Part shown: piece after piece, positions 22,631 through 35,282 of the stretch
Numbering within the stretch: position 1 is the first letter of the stretch
How the letters are laid out: each line of letters opens with the position of its first letter
Assembly: GCF_033473495.1 (NCBI RefSeq)
Contig: NC_088935.1
Coordinates: 930,001 to 994,000 of the forward strand
Reading direction: 5' to 3'
From: Cercospora beticola
Lineage: Eukaryota > Ascomycota > Dothideomycetes > Mycosphaerellales > Mycosphaerellaceae
DNA: 64,000 bases
The notes under the pieces: generated by a model
Databases searched by the model: none
The model's input: only the letters and a program-made list of their open reading frames with translations
Told to the model about the DNA's origin: nothing
Made by a program: the position numbers and the translations under genes

Positions 22631-23797
22631 CGTGGAGAGACTCTGCCAAGTCAACCTGAATAGTTTCTTGGTCCAGTCTAGCAGGAAAGAAAGTGCACGA
22701 AAAGGTAGGAACCGCAAATACTTATGCTTCAGCGCCTCTACCAGATCTTCCTCAGCTCGCCATCATCCCGCACCACAATACTTTCCTAGCTCCACGGCAT
22801 TCATTCTAGCGAACGTGTTCGCGCAGAAGCATATGCAGATCCACTATCGAGAAGGTATATGGGAAGCTCCAGCAAGCCGTACCTGCAGACGAGCTTGTCG
22901 AACTTGGGATCTTGCGCCGCTTCTCAGCGGATGCTTCCGTGCCCACGAGGTCCATGAACGCAATTTGGTTGGATGGTAGCGTGGCTTGGAGATTTTCGTG
23001 ATGAGAGAGAAGCATCATTCACAGATTGAGATCTGGAATCTCCTGCGAGTTCCCCACGAGGACGAGCCGTTTTGCCATGTTTGTGGCGAGGGCTAGGTGG
23101 GCTTGGTGCATGTTGTGGTGATGGAGAGAAGAGGCTGTGGGGGTGTGGAGAGGTTGTGAAGTTGGCCGTTGCCAAGACATTCTCTAGTTTCCAGTGCTTC
23201 TGCACAAATTATGGCAACGGCATGCAGCTTGTCGTTGTTTCTGCATGATCAGCAGAGAAAGAGCATTATAAGCAATGAGAAGTGAAGCCACAAACGAAAA
23301 TTCATCGTTTCTCTGTTCGTAATTACACGCAAGCAGAGCGGCTCAGCACCACTCTGCTTGCCCTCGTATCGTAACATTTCCACTGAGACTACCGCATGCT
23401 TGCTTGCTTCCGTTCATCTAGTCCCACCTGCCAGGCTCCCTGGTTGGTTAAACGATGCCTTCCCTCTATCGCTGTTGTTCAGAAGTAGTAGTGAAAACTT
23501 GGCGATAATGCCCTTTTCGCCAGTTATGAAAACGCCGCAAACTCCGTCTGCCGCCCGCTATGCTTCGCGTTGAATCGCTTCCCAACCGTAATAAACACTG
23601 CACAATGGTACATCTTCTTCCTCGAGTATTTCTCCGTCGTAGAAATCTCAGTAACAACGAAAACTTTGGCATTAATGCCTGACTTCTGAGCCCAGCTCAT
23701 CTGACATGCCCATGCCGCCGCCGCATTACGAAAGACACACGCGAGGAAAACAGGAGTCACGAAGAAAACATACATACCTTTGGGTCATCGTTGTCAA
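22631..23797. other. Gene-poor interval
   Basis: The promoter side of the phytase-like gene and the 3' flank of the mitochondrial carrier gene. Short minus-strand frames (22806-23018, 22924-23205) can be joined by GT..AG pairs, but no reading resembles a known protein. Confidence 0.4.
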
Positions 23798-26022
23798 CTA
23801 GTTCTGGCTACGGCCGGGCAGCCAGCCGAGGCCGCCTTGCTGTGGTGCCTGAACTTTGCCGAATCCAATGTCGAGATCCGAGATGATCTTGAGAGCGTTA
23901 CGGCAACGCAAGTGTGGAAGAGGTGCCTGTCGATCTGAGGCACCGGTGATGGGCTCGAGAGAGCCACGCGGCGAGGTCTTGTCATCGTGTTCGCCCGGGA
24001 ATGGGATAAGACCTTGGAGGACTTCGTATGCTGCGAGCGTGAAACCGAACTGCGGCGAAGACCGAAGGATACGAGCTGGACCGCCCTTGAAGAAAGCCTT
24101 GAAACCTTCATCGCGGAAGACTTTGCGTGCGCAGTCGCGAATGTTGAGGTAAGTCGCGTCACCCTTGCGAGCTTCGACTTGGAGACGAGTCTTGATGACA
24201 TCGGCGGGTGTGGTCAAGTACGCAGCTGGCATACCGGCGATGGCACCAGCAGTGAGCAGTTGCAGGATGCCCAGCTTCTTGGTTGGCGACTCGCCGAAGA
24301 AGTCCTTCTTCAAGTGCGCGTATGATGGGAAGTAAATTGCAGAGAAGGGAATGTCGCGCAGCAAGCAAGCCGACGCGCCCTTGTACAGGCCAGTCAGACC
24401 AAGATTGCGGACGATCCACACGGCGGTGCGCTTCTTAAGCTGCTCGCCTTCGCGGGCCGCAGCACGTATGGCCTCACCTTGCACTTGTAGACGGATCTTG
24501 ACAATCTCGAGCGGGTTCGTGAAGATGACTTGGCAACCACCAGCGGAACCACCAGCAACCATCTCCTGCCAGAACTTGATGTCGCCAGTCTTGATGTCGG
24601 TGAACTTGCCGCGCACGATGTCGTTGACTGTGAGCTTGATGGCCTTCTCAGGTGCGACACCGATGAGTTGCGGCAAAACGCCAGAGTACAAGCCACGCGC
24701 GCCCTCGTTGCGAATGACCTTGGACGCGCAGTCAAGACTGTTCTTGTAGAGAAGTTGACCCACATTCGAGCTGCGCTGATTCTGCATGCGCGTCTTGACC
24801 AGATCGATCGGGTACACCATGAAGGCACCGAAAGCACCAGCAATAGAACCGAGAGCGAAGTGATGCGCTGACACGAGGACATCGTGGAAGAAAGTTGTCG
24901 ACTTCACGACTGCCTTCTGTGCGATATCGGAGACAGCTTCTGCAGGATCAATGCCCTTGGCGTGCCAGCTGGGGTCGAGTACGCGGTCGAAGTCTTGCAG
25001 GCCGAGACGTCCGGATGGCTGATCGAGCGACGCGAAGTGGAACAGGATGTCTGCCTCCATTGGTGTGAATTGCGAGAAGCGCGTAACGCGCGTGGCCTCG
25101 TTCAAGAAGTCGACACGGGTGATTTTGCCGTCGCTTGACTTGCGAACTGCGTTGCGAATAACCATGATGACAACGTCCATCTCGCGGAGGATGTTCTGGA
25201 AAGCGCGCACATTGGCGTATGAGATCTTCGATCCTGGGGAGATGTTGCAGAGGGTGGGGAGGTTGACCAGAAGGTGGTCCGAGAGCTTGTGCGCAGCAGT
25301 CTCCATGATAATGCGCTGGAAGTCTTCGGGCTCGATGTAGCCCTCGCCCTTCTTGTCGAGGTGCAGGAAAGCTTGACGAACGCGCTCGCCTTGGAGTCCG
25401 CGAAGCATCTGTGCGAACTGCGGGTATGTCATGGAGTGTCTGTGTCGCTTTCCACCCAAATACAGCTTTGCCCAGTCACTGTCCCAGTTGAAGGGGATGG
25501 TGCTGGCAGTCTTGTTCTTCGCGTAAACATCCTTGAACGTGTTGAAGTCGACCAAGCCGCTGCTTGGGTCTGCGAACAGGCGGAAAGCGATCTCGTACTC
25601 GGCATCTGGCTTCTTAAGCAAGTTGTTGAAGACGGTCCAGTCAGCGAGGGAGACGCGACCCTTGCGTTGACGGTCGGCGATCTGGAAGAGGATGGCGTAC
25701 TGATCGCGCTTGATTTTGTGCTAGACGGAAGTCAGTGTCCAGGTCGCGTGGAGATGATGCACCTCACTGGCGCGTCGAGGCGCGGCCTTTGAGGTTGGAG
25801 CAGTGAGGTAGTGAGACTCACGTAGTCTTCGCCGGCTGGTGCGACGGCATTGACAAACTCTTCCTGGCCCATGTAGTACTCGCCCGAGGCCTCATCCTTC
25901 TTGGCTTGTTCCATAAACTCGCTGCGCGTCTGGTCGGAGGTCTGCACCTCGTCCTCGACGCCGAGTAAGGTCTCCTTCACACCCTCCTTCATCTTCTCAG
26001 CCTTCTCCTTAATGTCCTCCAT
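23798..26022 (-). CDS. AGC1: Mitochondrial aspartate/glutamate carrier (Aralar/Agc1 type)
   Basis: Two exons, 26022..25822 and 25720..23798, give 707 residues. The 101-nt intron is GTGAGT..CTAG. The N-terminal half (~1-340) is the Ca2+-sensing EF-hand-type regulatory domain, with stretches such as ADPSSGLVDFNTFKDVY, LDKKGEGYIEPEDFQRI and FHFASLDQPSGRLGLQDFD. The C-terminal half holds three solute-carrier repeats, each with its signature: YPIDLVKTRMQ, NPLEIVKIRLQ and TPADVIKTRLQ. It exchanges mitochondrial aspartate for cytosolic glutamate in the inner membrane and feeds the malate-aspartate shuttle. The length agrees with fungal and animal aralar proteins. The last ~60 residues after GLIPFPGEHDD are fungus-specific and unstructured. 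Confidence 0.94.
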
Positions 26023-26916
26023 GATTTTGAGCCGGTGGCACTGCAGCTCGGCGCGCTGCAGGTGTGACAGGTGCGACTCGGGTGCGGAAGGTGGTTGCGA
26101 TTGCGAATGCGCTGGTGATGGTCGACTTGAGAAACACGGAGTCCAAGTGAGACTAAAAAATTGCCGGCGGTCGCGACGTAGCTAGTCCGACGAACGGACC
26201 AGGGTCTGCGTGTGGGGACGCCCAATGGAGTAAGGAGATCTTCGATGTCGGCTGAACAGTGCGCTGAAAACAAAAGAGAGCGAACAGCAGCAATGGGCGA
26301 TGAGAAAGAAGTGAGGTTTGCAAGCTCTGTTTTGGAGAAAGTGGAAGTGAACCAAAAAATTGACCCGTGGCCGGTACGTACCTCTGCACGACGACGAACT
26401 CGCGTGCTGCCCCAGCGCGCCCGCCCACCCGCGCCCAGGAGAGTGAGGCAAAAAGCTTACGGTTGCTCCGGATTCCTTCTCCAACAGGGGTTGTGCAATG
26501 CTGTCACTGACTGGGGATATGAACGAGAGTTCCACTTGTTGCAAATCGCGAAGTGAAAGAGCATCTCCATAAACATCGAGCAGTATAATTCAGTCCACTG
26601 CCACACCCATTGCTATGGCATGCCGCCGAGTCTCGACTCTCTCGAGTACCTCCGCAAGTAACTCCGCATACTGCGGCTACACGACAGGCTGAAGCCATGG
26701 CTTCCGGATGCCGAGCAGGCCTACGGAGAAATGCCACAGCTCGGCATCGTAATCAGCAGCAGGATATCGATATCGCGTAGTGACGAGGTGTCCAAAGTCA
26801 GCGCATCGGCGCAAGCTGCTTCCGCATGCCTCTGCAAAATCAGCAACTGCAGGCATTTGCCTTCGGCGTTTGACTTGCTGTGCTCCACTCCACTCACTTC
26901 GTCAACGGCCAAGCCC
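26023..26916. other. Intergenic, promoter of the carrier gene
   Basis: Carries the 5' flank of the aspartate/glutamate carrier gene. No gene is called with confidence here. A possible terminal exon of the tentative minus-strand gene (26877 down to a stop near 26739) falls inside. Confidence 0.35.
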
Positions 26917-27382
26917 TCACTTGAGCTTCACCAGATTGTGAAGGAGCGCGATGCGGGCAACGTCCACACTGACCGTCCACTTTGCGAAGAAGACGTTTTC
27001 AGCTTCTGCACTTGTGGAGTCGATGCTGCTCAAGCCTTCCCTTACTGTGCATCAACTAACATCTTCTCCAAGATTCGGGCATGTGGCTGATACAACAGGC
27101 CAGAACACTCACGATCCAAAGAGAAGCATGCCGGGTTTGCGGACAATCTCGCATGTGTAGAGATCTGAATGCGTCACCGTGTGTCGTGAACTTTCCGAGC
27201 CATGGCGAAAAGACGGCGACGCACGGGCGCATCCGGTCACGTGAAAGACGGTCGAGGAGGAGCAGCGAGCCCAAGAGGTGTCGTCGAGATAAAGTGTTCA
27301 AGCTTGCAGTCTCCATCTGCCAGGAACGCGGCGCCAGCGATCCTAGAGCTGTTGACCAGAAATGCTCAAAAACTGTATGCAT
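26917..27382 (-). CDS. Tentative spliced orphan gene
   Basis: Three phase-compatible minus-strand blocks, 27382..27241, 27164..27113 and 27025..26917, are bounded by GTGACC..TTCAG (76 nt) and GTGAGT..GCAG (87 nt). They read MHTVFEHFW.. LSHLYTCEIVRKPGMLLFGS IDSTSAEAENVFFAKWTV.. HNLVKLK and a stop. A further GTGAGG..CACAG pair (26920-26878) could skip that stop and add a last exon ending near 26739. Nothing resembles a known family. The frame consistency and protein-like composition argue for a gene; the short exons and missing homology argue against. The start is a guess. Confidence 0.3.
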
Positions 27383-27847
27383 GGCCAGCGTCGGTAGCGA
27401 TGAGTAAATCGGCGCAACACTAGTCTCATCATCTTCGCAGGAACTCCGCGACCACGGCAGTATCAATTTGGTGCTGTTTCCAGCTTGGTGAGCATGCTAT
27501 TTGGTCGTGGTCGTCGAGAAGTGTTTTGTGTGAGATTCGGTGATCAGGCGTGACGCGCTATCAAGTTCCCATTCTTGGCTGCGGCCCATCTCGCATCCAT
27601 CACTTTCCCATCGCCTCTCCCGCTGCCTCCCAGTGGCAACAACAGCACGAGTGCATCGAGTAACATCACCACTGTATCAATATCGCTCTTGTTCTTGCCT
27701 GCGACTCGTTGTACTCGTGTTGTTGGAGGCTGATCTTGGCGTTCCTCCCTCTTAACGTACCCACGTTCGCGACCTGATGCCTCGAGGAAACGCGACCGCC
27801 CTCCCCGCATCCAGGCACCAGCAGCAGTAGCGCGCAGCGGCAGCAGA

Positions 27848-30800
27848 ATGAAACGAAAAGCGCTGCAAGTCTGGGATCCCACGAGATCCGACTCAGACGA
27901 CGAGGACTTCGACGACAACGCGGCCGAGCCACGCCCACAGAAACGGTCACGGAAGTCGCAGAAGCGGTCGCCGCGCAAACGCGACAAACCCCGTCGCGAG
28001 CGCTACGGCGACTCATCAGACGACATTGTGGACGACAGCGAGGCTGCCAGCGACGAAGAAGAGGCTTCTTTCACCAACACCGACGAAGACAAGCCCATCG
28101 AACGCAATCCGCGAACGGGAAGAAGTGTGCGATCTGCCGCGAAGAAGGCAGTAAAGTATGAGGAGAGTGAGGACGAAGAGGACGAAGAACCAGCCGATAG
28201 CGATCACGACCCGATACAGCCCACACCTGCACGAAGCAAGCAGGCGCGTCGAGCAGCTTTGACCAAACCATCGCTCATTGTTCGTCTGAAGATAGCACAC
28301 ACCATGGAAGGCGGTCGAGTCATACGAACGCGCACTGGTAGCCGGCGCGCACCCACACCATCGCTGCAAACGCAAGGCTCAGCGGGCGGCCGACGCAGCA
28401 GTCGTCTATCGCACGATGATGCGGATCCTCTGATTGCCCTCACCGATTCGGGGCGCCACCATGTTGTCACTAGAGCTGGGAGCGGCACGCCGGAGCCCTC
28501 AAACACACGACGTCCAACACGAGGTGGCAAAGGCGTCGCGCACAAGAAGCCGCCGCCGAGTGCCATCTTCGAAGTCTCGCATGAAGATTCGATCTCCGAC
28601 CCACGCCAAACTACAGAAGGTCAGCACTTCTTTGCCGAACTCGAGCAAGCTGCCGCGAAACAAGAGGAAGGGGAGGAGCCAGCAGTATCCCGGACATCTC
28701 CGACCTCCACGACCAAGGACGAGGACATTCGAATGGAATATGTTAATGAGGAGGAAGAGGAGCAGGTTGTGCAGGAATCACAGAACTCACAGCCAGATCC
28801 AGCTCCCGATGCGCCTGGCGAGGACGACAACGATGAAGATGAGGGCCCAGTCGTCAAGGGCCGCAGCCTACGTGCACGCCGCAAAGCCTCGACACCTCCT
28901 CAGTCCCAGCCGGAGACCACTTCGCGTAGATCTCTGCGTAACCGAAAACAGGGTGCAGAGCAGAGCAGTGACTTTGAACCAGACGCAGAAGGCGAAGCTG
29001 ATGCGGATCAAGATGTTTCTGACTCTGATGATAACCTACTCAAGCCTGGACGTGCCAGGAACAGTAGCAACGAGGATAGCTCTCAAGGACGACGATCCGG
29101 AAGACTCGCTCGCAAATCTGCATCGCGACGGAGCCGCTCGAGGAGAGAGCCGTCTGTGGAAGAGGAGCTGGACGTCGAGGAAATCGCCGACGAAGCTGCC
29201 GAGCTCGATGAGGACAGGAGACGCAATCGTCGCTCAAGAGGACGCCGCGAGCGTGCTGCTGAAGGGGGAAACGAAATCAACTTTGAGCCCAACTTGCGCA
29301 GTCGCGGCAACAGACCAGACTATCGTATTATTCGTCCTGAACTGTTGCTACCCGTGGAGGACGATGACGCGCCCGCGCTTCCTGCTGCCACGCCTCAGCG
29401 CAATCGCCGAGGTGGCGGTGGACATACCTATCGCAGCTTGTTCTCTACCTACGGACCTTTCGGTGGCGGTGGTGGCCCTCTTCCGGTGTTAGGAGGACCT
29501 GATGGCATCGGCGCAGCTGGCGGAGTCGATTCTGACAGCAGCGACGATGAGTTTGCCCCTCGAGGCGGACAGCAAGGTCTCGGTGGTGCTGTGGGTATGA
29601 CGCCCACGTCAGCGTTCCCGAGGCCTTTCGCCGCTGGAGCTGCGCCTCAAGCACTCAACAACGACCCCCTGACAGGTGCTGGCGGCGGGCCGCCAGGCCT
29701 TGGAAAGGTCAAAGACAAGAAAGCTTTGGCTGACGCGGATCCTCTCGGTGTTGATACCAACGTCACGTTTGACGGCGTTGGAGGCCTCGACAATCACATC
29801 AACCAGCTGAAGGAAATGGTCGCCTTGCCACTGTTATACCCAGAAGTCTTCCAGCGCTTTCATGTCACGCCTCCTCGTGGCGTTCTCTTTCATGGCCCTC
29901 CTGGCACGGGTAAAACACTTCTTGCTCGTGCTCTGGCATCGAGTGTCAGCTCACACGGCCAAAAAGTCACCTTTTACATGCGAAAAGGTGCAGACGCCCT
30001 CAGCAAGTGGGTGGGTGAAGCCGAGAAGCAGCTGCGCCTGTTGTTTGAAGAAGCACGTAAGAATCAGCCCAGTATCATCTTCTTCGATGAGATCGATGGT
30101 CTTGCACCTGTGCGCTCCAGCAAGCAGGAACAAATTCATGCATCCATTGTGGCGACTCTGCTTGCACTTATGGACGGCATGGACGGTAGAGGTCAAGTCA
30201 TCGTCATTGGAGCAACGAATCGACCCGACTCAGTCGATCCTGCCCTTCGCCGTCCTGGAAGATTCGATCGCGAGTTCTACTTCCCACTACCTGACGTTGC
30301 TGGACGACGCAAAATCATAGACATTCATACCAAGGGATGGGAACCCCCGCTCAAGCCAGAATTCAAAGATCAGCTTGCCGAAGTGACTCGAGGATATGGA
30401 GGCGCTGATCTGCGCGCCCTGTGCACCGAAGCAGCATTGAACGCTGTGCAAGGCACATATCCTCAGATCTACTCCAGTGACCGCAAGCTTCTTATCGACC
30501 CCAGCACAATCAAAGTCTTGGCTAAAGACTTCATGATATCGGTCAACAAGATCGTGCCTTCTTCAGAGCGCTCAGCGGCGTCAGGCGCGGCGCAGCTGAA
30601 GAAAGATATCGAGCCACTCTTAAGGCGCCCGATGCAGCAGATCTCGCAGCGTCTGGACGAGATCATTCCACGCAAACGCAAGGCGACCGCGCTCGAGGAG
30701 GCTATGTATGACGATCGCGAAGACGAGAATGGCTTCGAAAAGGAAGTCATGCAGCGCGAGTTTGAATCTTCTCGCGTGTTCAGACCTAGGCTTCTGATCA

Positions 30801-33066
30801 AAGGCAAGGCTGGCATGGGTCAACAGTACCTTGGCGCCGCCTTGCTTAGCAAGTTTGAAGGTCTACATGTGCAGAATTTCGATCTTGCGACTTTGATGAA
30901 GGATTCCACTAGGGTGAGTTGTGACTATACTAAATGCCGGTGAAGGTGCTAACTTGCTCTCAGTCTCCCGAAGCTGCAGTCGTTCAACTCTTCGAAGAAG
31001 TGAAACGCCATAAGCCTAGCGTCATCTATATCCCCAACGTGAGTGTGTGGTGGGACACTGTCGCCGAACCAGTGAAGAAGACTTTTATCGGCCTTCTCCG
31101 TAGCTTGTCACCAACCGACCCCATCTTGCTCCTTGGAATACTAGAGCAAGCAACGCATGACGAGAAGACAGACCCAGAGTTGCTTCGCAGTTTGTTTGGC
31201 TATTCCAGGAAAGACCAGTACGAGCTTGACCGGCCTGATGAGTCTGCACGACGCGAGTACTGGCATGCCGTCCTTGAGTTCATCCGCCGAGCACCGAATC
31301 AGCTCCCTGATCCCGATCAACGCAAGAAGCGCAAGCTTGATGTACTTCCCGAAGCACCAGTGCCAGTCACAGCTACAGCTGCGGAACCGAGCAAAGCGGA
31401 GCTCAAAGCGCAAAAGCGGAAGGACCATCAGACGCTGAACATCCTCAAGCTTCACATTGGCCCCGTGATGGAACAGATCAAGTTGAAGTACAAGAAGTTC
31501 AGAAACCCACCGATCGAGGAGACTCAAATTGCTTATCTTTTTGACGATTCCGATCCAAAAGTCTTGACGACAGATCTTACCGAAGAACAAAGACAACAGC
31601 AAGCTCTGTTCCGGCCTTTTGAAGTTGCTAAGGATCACAAAGGAGTGCCCGGGCTGAGAGAAGTAGCGACAGACAAGTTCTATTACAATCTCGACATTGT
31701 CACGATTGAGAAGCGTCTATCCAATGGCTACTACAAGCGTCCCAAGGACTTTCTTGCCGATATCAAACGCTTGTCGAAAGATGCCAAGCAATTCGGGGAG
31801 GGAGACAGATTGCTCAAGGCCAATGAAATGCTTGCTAATGTCGAAGTCGACATGGGAACCTTGGAACAACAGCAACCGGCACTGTGCGCCGAGTGCGAAG
31901 GCGTATTTGAACGCGAGCAGGCACGTGAACGGGCGCGTCTCGCGAAGGTTCAAGAAGCGCACCATAAGGGCGATGCTGTACCGATGATCGACGTTCCTGT
32001 AGGGCCTGTTGGCGACCCGTCAAAGACGACTACCGAAGATTCCGGCCCGATCATGCTAGGTCAACAATTCCCAGAGCGTCGCTTGCTCGCCACGCCGAGT
32101 AGGGTACCGGGAGTCAACCCGGACGCTATTCCATTTGCTGGCACAAATGGCAGCGGTCCATCGCCTCATGCGAGTAATCAGCGTCAAGGAGAAGACACGG
32201 AGATGCAAGACGTGCAGCATGATGAACAAAATGTGCCGCTTTCGCAGCAGAGCATGCTCGGATCTCAGCCGCCCGTGTTCACGCCAGCAACTGGCCAATC
32301 TCAAGCTCATGGCGCTTCACAGCCTGTTCCCCAGCAACAGCAAAGCAACCACACTTCTGGCGAAAAGTCAAGCGATCGCAGCAGTGGACCGTTCTCACTT
32401 CCTACAAATGGCATCGATCGACCAGGGGATCATCCAAACTTTCATGTCTTTGGATACGACTCAGGATCTGGCAGCCAGAATTATCCCAACACACTGCCTC
32501 CTTCTACAGAGTCGCCGCCGATCAATACTGGGCATGCACGACCTGACCCGAACGCGGCTCCCACATCGACAGCTGCGCCGGTCCAACAAGCGCTCGGCCC
32601 GCCGCCTCGCCCAAAAAACCGAGTGTCCTCCGTCTCCGCGCTTCTCAACAATGACGACGAGGAAGCAAATGCAGACACGACCGAGATGCAACGAGCGGAC
32701 GAACGACTGATCGTCACCGAGGAGAAATTCCAAATCGTTCTGCAGCGCATGGTGGACAGCAGTAGTGGGCTTTCACTTGAGCAGATGGAACAGATTCGTG
32801 CTCGCGCCATGGACTTGATCTGGCGGGAACGTGGCAATTGGAATCGCGATATGGTGCTTGTCATGGCGGCTGATGTGTTCAATGACACACTTGATGATAT
32901 TGAGTCTTGTCAGGAAGTTTTGGATCCTAGTCAGAGGTTGAGGATTAGTCGGGGGTTGGGATATGATCATTTGAGGAGTGCATCTGGGAGCTATGCTGCG
33001 CAAAGTGTGAGTGGAGGGGCAGGGACTGGGGCGGGGAGAAGTAGTATTGCTGGCTCGGCGGCGTAG
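27848..33066 (+). CDS. Yta7/ATAD2-type AAA-ATPase with bromodomain
   Basis: Exon 1 27848..30913 and exon 2 30964..33066, joined across a 50-nt intron (GTGAGT..TCTCAG), give 1722 residues. The N-terminal ~630 residues are acidic and Arg/Ser-rich. The first AAA domain starts VTFDGVGGLDNHI near 638, with Walker A GPPGTGKT (~683-690), Walker B IIFFDEIDG (~742) and the ATNRPDSVDPALRRPGRFD arginine-finger region (~788). A second, degenerate AAA module has GKAGMGQQYLG near 981 in place of a working P-loop. A divergent bromodomain follows (~1180-1330, FYYNLDIVTIEKRL). Orthologues (yeast Yta7, fission yeast Abo1, human ATAD2) act as histone H3-H4 chaperones or chromatin remodellers in the nucleus. Gene identity is secure; I leave the symbol open because fungal names differ. 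Confidence 0.93.
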
Positions 33067-34522
33067 AGTTTGTCGCGCAGAACAGAGTGGTTTGTGGGTT
33101 GAGGAACGTTTGGCACAGCGCTTGAGGGAAAGATAGAGAAGAGCTGTAAAGACAAGTTGTTCTATTGAGATCGTTGTGTGCGCATTAAAAATGGAGCTTT
33201 TCGCGCTCGCGATGCTGCTATAGGGTAACCGCAGGTTGCACGATGTCTCATCTGTGTAGAAGCTACGCGCATATATTGTAAGAGGCCAGAGTGGTGTCGT
33301 TGGACACACTCACGTAAGTCTAGTCTCATCGGCCTCATCGACCCGTTAGCCCCCTTCGGAAAGTTTTGGCATAGACTAAGTTCCTGGGCGGGTCCCGTGA
33401 ACAGTGAGGGCTGCGTAGCCGATAGTTAAAGTGCCAAGTTGAGTCGAAACGATCTGGTGAACAGCTTATGTGATTGTACTAGACTTGTACGCAGCAACGC
33501 TTTCGTCTACATAGCTCCATATTGATATCATGGCTCCGGCTTTTGAATCGCTTTGTTGTCATGACAATTGCCACAGCAAGAACTCTCTCGTGAGTTCCCA
33601 TGTCAGAAACGCCGGAAGTAACTGCTGTGCTTTAACACCGGAGCTCACAAGATGAGATGGGCATTGCAGCTGGGAGCAAAGAATGTTGAATGTCGCCTGC
33701 AGACTGTGCTCGTGCTTAGGTGTAAGTAACTGAGAATGGCAACACTGCGATTTCCATCGCGCCTAAGGAGATCCGCGTGTCCCACATGAAGTGGCTCATG
33801 ATCACGATGAGGAGCGTCTCTGGGACTGGGTTGGGCAAATTGCAAGCCTGAAAAGACAGTTATCGTTTCGAGTAATTCAATAGCCAGCTAAAATTTGTAG
33901 TCGTCCAAAAGATTCAGGTCGTAGGTCTTACATCAACGCCGGCGGAGAGTTTTGCTGATGGCGAGGCGATGACAGCGCATGTGATGTCGATGTCACTGTT
34001 GGGTTCCGATAGGTTAGTGATACATTATGCAGCTGGAGGCGAATATGTGAGCAGTGAGGTGGCTGGATCGTGTCCGCTAAAAATAGAAAAGCCAAGTCTT
34101 CCTCCACATCCGTGGTGAATTCACTTGCAAACACTATTCCACACTTGGCTGTATAGCTCGGCTAACGGCAAACATGTTTTGCGAGTTGCATAAAAACCGC
34201 AAAGCAGCGGTCTGAGTGATTAGTATTGATGATAAAAAGACTCGAGCTGAGTGAGCACTACAGCCGCATGTCTCAGAATATCCAGAAACTCAAAAGGTTT
34301 GTTGGGAAGGGAATGTGTGAAATCGAGGTAGGTTGTGAAACTGTTTCCACTACTTTTATATATACATGCTGTTTATGCATTACTCTATTTGCCAATGAGG
34401 GTCGTTGCTCGGTTTGTCGTCAAGCTCGTTAAAGATCGTCAATGCATCGCTTTATGCAATTATGCGCCAGAAATCCCAGTCAATATTCTATCATGCTTGT
34501 TGAATCGTTATCGATTCAAATT
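33067..34522. other. Gene-poor interval
   Basis: About 1.45 kb between the AAA-ATPase and the secreted repeat protein gene. Only short frames are present, no tRNA-like folding that I can support, and no repeats. It is somewhat more A/T-rich toward 34.3-34.5 kb (ACTTTTATATATACATG). Confidence 0.45.
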
Positions 34523-35282
34523 CTACTCCTTCTTGTACGATCCGTAGTTCTGGTAGGTCTTGTAGTCGTACTTTCCGTAGCCTAATCGATCGTCGTTAAT
34601 AATTGTTACATGAAATGTTCGAGATGGACTAATACTCACTTGCGTAGTGGGTTGGGTACTTCTCGTAGGTACCGTAAGAACCGTAGCCCTTGTCAGCTGG
34701 CTTGTCTGCAGGTGGCTGGGCAGCTGGGGTCTTGGATGGTGCTGGAGCAGCAGAAGATGTTGGCTTAGGCTGGGCAGCTGGGCAGTTCTTCTGCAGGTTG
34801 GCGAAGTAGACATCTGGGGCTACTGAAGTAGTCTTGCCGGAGCCCTCGTATGGCTGGACCTGGGCGGCTCCGGCGAACTGGGAAGCGCAGAAGGACTGGT
34901 TGGCGCTTGGCTGGCCCTGGCATGTTCTGTATGCACGGTAGGCCGTGCAGACCTTTTGGGAGGGCTTTGTGCCATCGTCAGCTGGGGTAGGCTGAGCAGC
35001 AGGGCAGTTCTTCTCGAGGTTGGCGAAGTAGACGTCTGGGGCCACTGAGGTAGTCTTGCCAGAGCCCTCGTATGGCTGGACCTCAGCGGCTCCGGCGAAC
35101 TGGGAAGCGCAGAAGGACTGGTTGGCGCTTGGCTGGCCCTGGCATGTTCTGTATGCACGGTAGGCCGTGCAGACCTTTTGGGAGGGCTTTGTGCCATCGT
35201 CGGCTGGGGCAGCGTATGTGGTAGGGGCAGCGAGAGCACCAGAGGCCGAGAGGGCGAAAGCGAGAGCGGTGCTGTACTTCAT
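34523..35282 (-). CDS. Secreted Cys-containing tandem-duplicated protein with Tyr-rich tail
   Basis: Exon 1 35282..34640 and exon 2 34581..34523 (58-nt intron GTGAGT..TTAG) give 233 residues. A signal peptide (MKYSTALAFALSASGALA) is followed by two copies of a 74-residue unit (PADDGTKPSQKVCTAYRAYR.. to ..NCPAAQP). The copies differ at only a few residues (E/Q twice, T/K at the end), and each carries four cysteines. A Pro/Ala/Ser linker leads into a Gly/Tyr-rich tail (GYGSYGTYEKYPTHYA, then SYGKYDYKTYQNYG across the splice). It would be exported, perhaps wall-associated. No family recognised. A TATA-like CATAAAAG lies ~115 bp upstream. Reading through the intron gives a false stop at 34629. 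Confidence 0.82.
34757..35206. repeat. Tandem 222-bp duplication within the secreted protein gene
   Basis: Two adjacent ~222-bp units. The part encoding KVCTAYRAYR..CASQFAGAA, roughly 34868-34975 and 35090-35197, is identical over more than 100 nt, while the rest differs by scattered substitutions. This pattern suggests a recent duplication or ongoing gene conversion. Boundaries are approximate. Confidence 0.75.
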
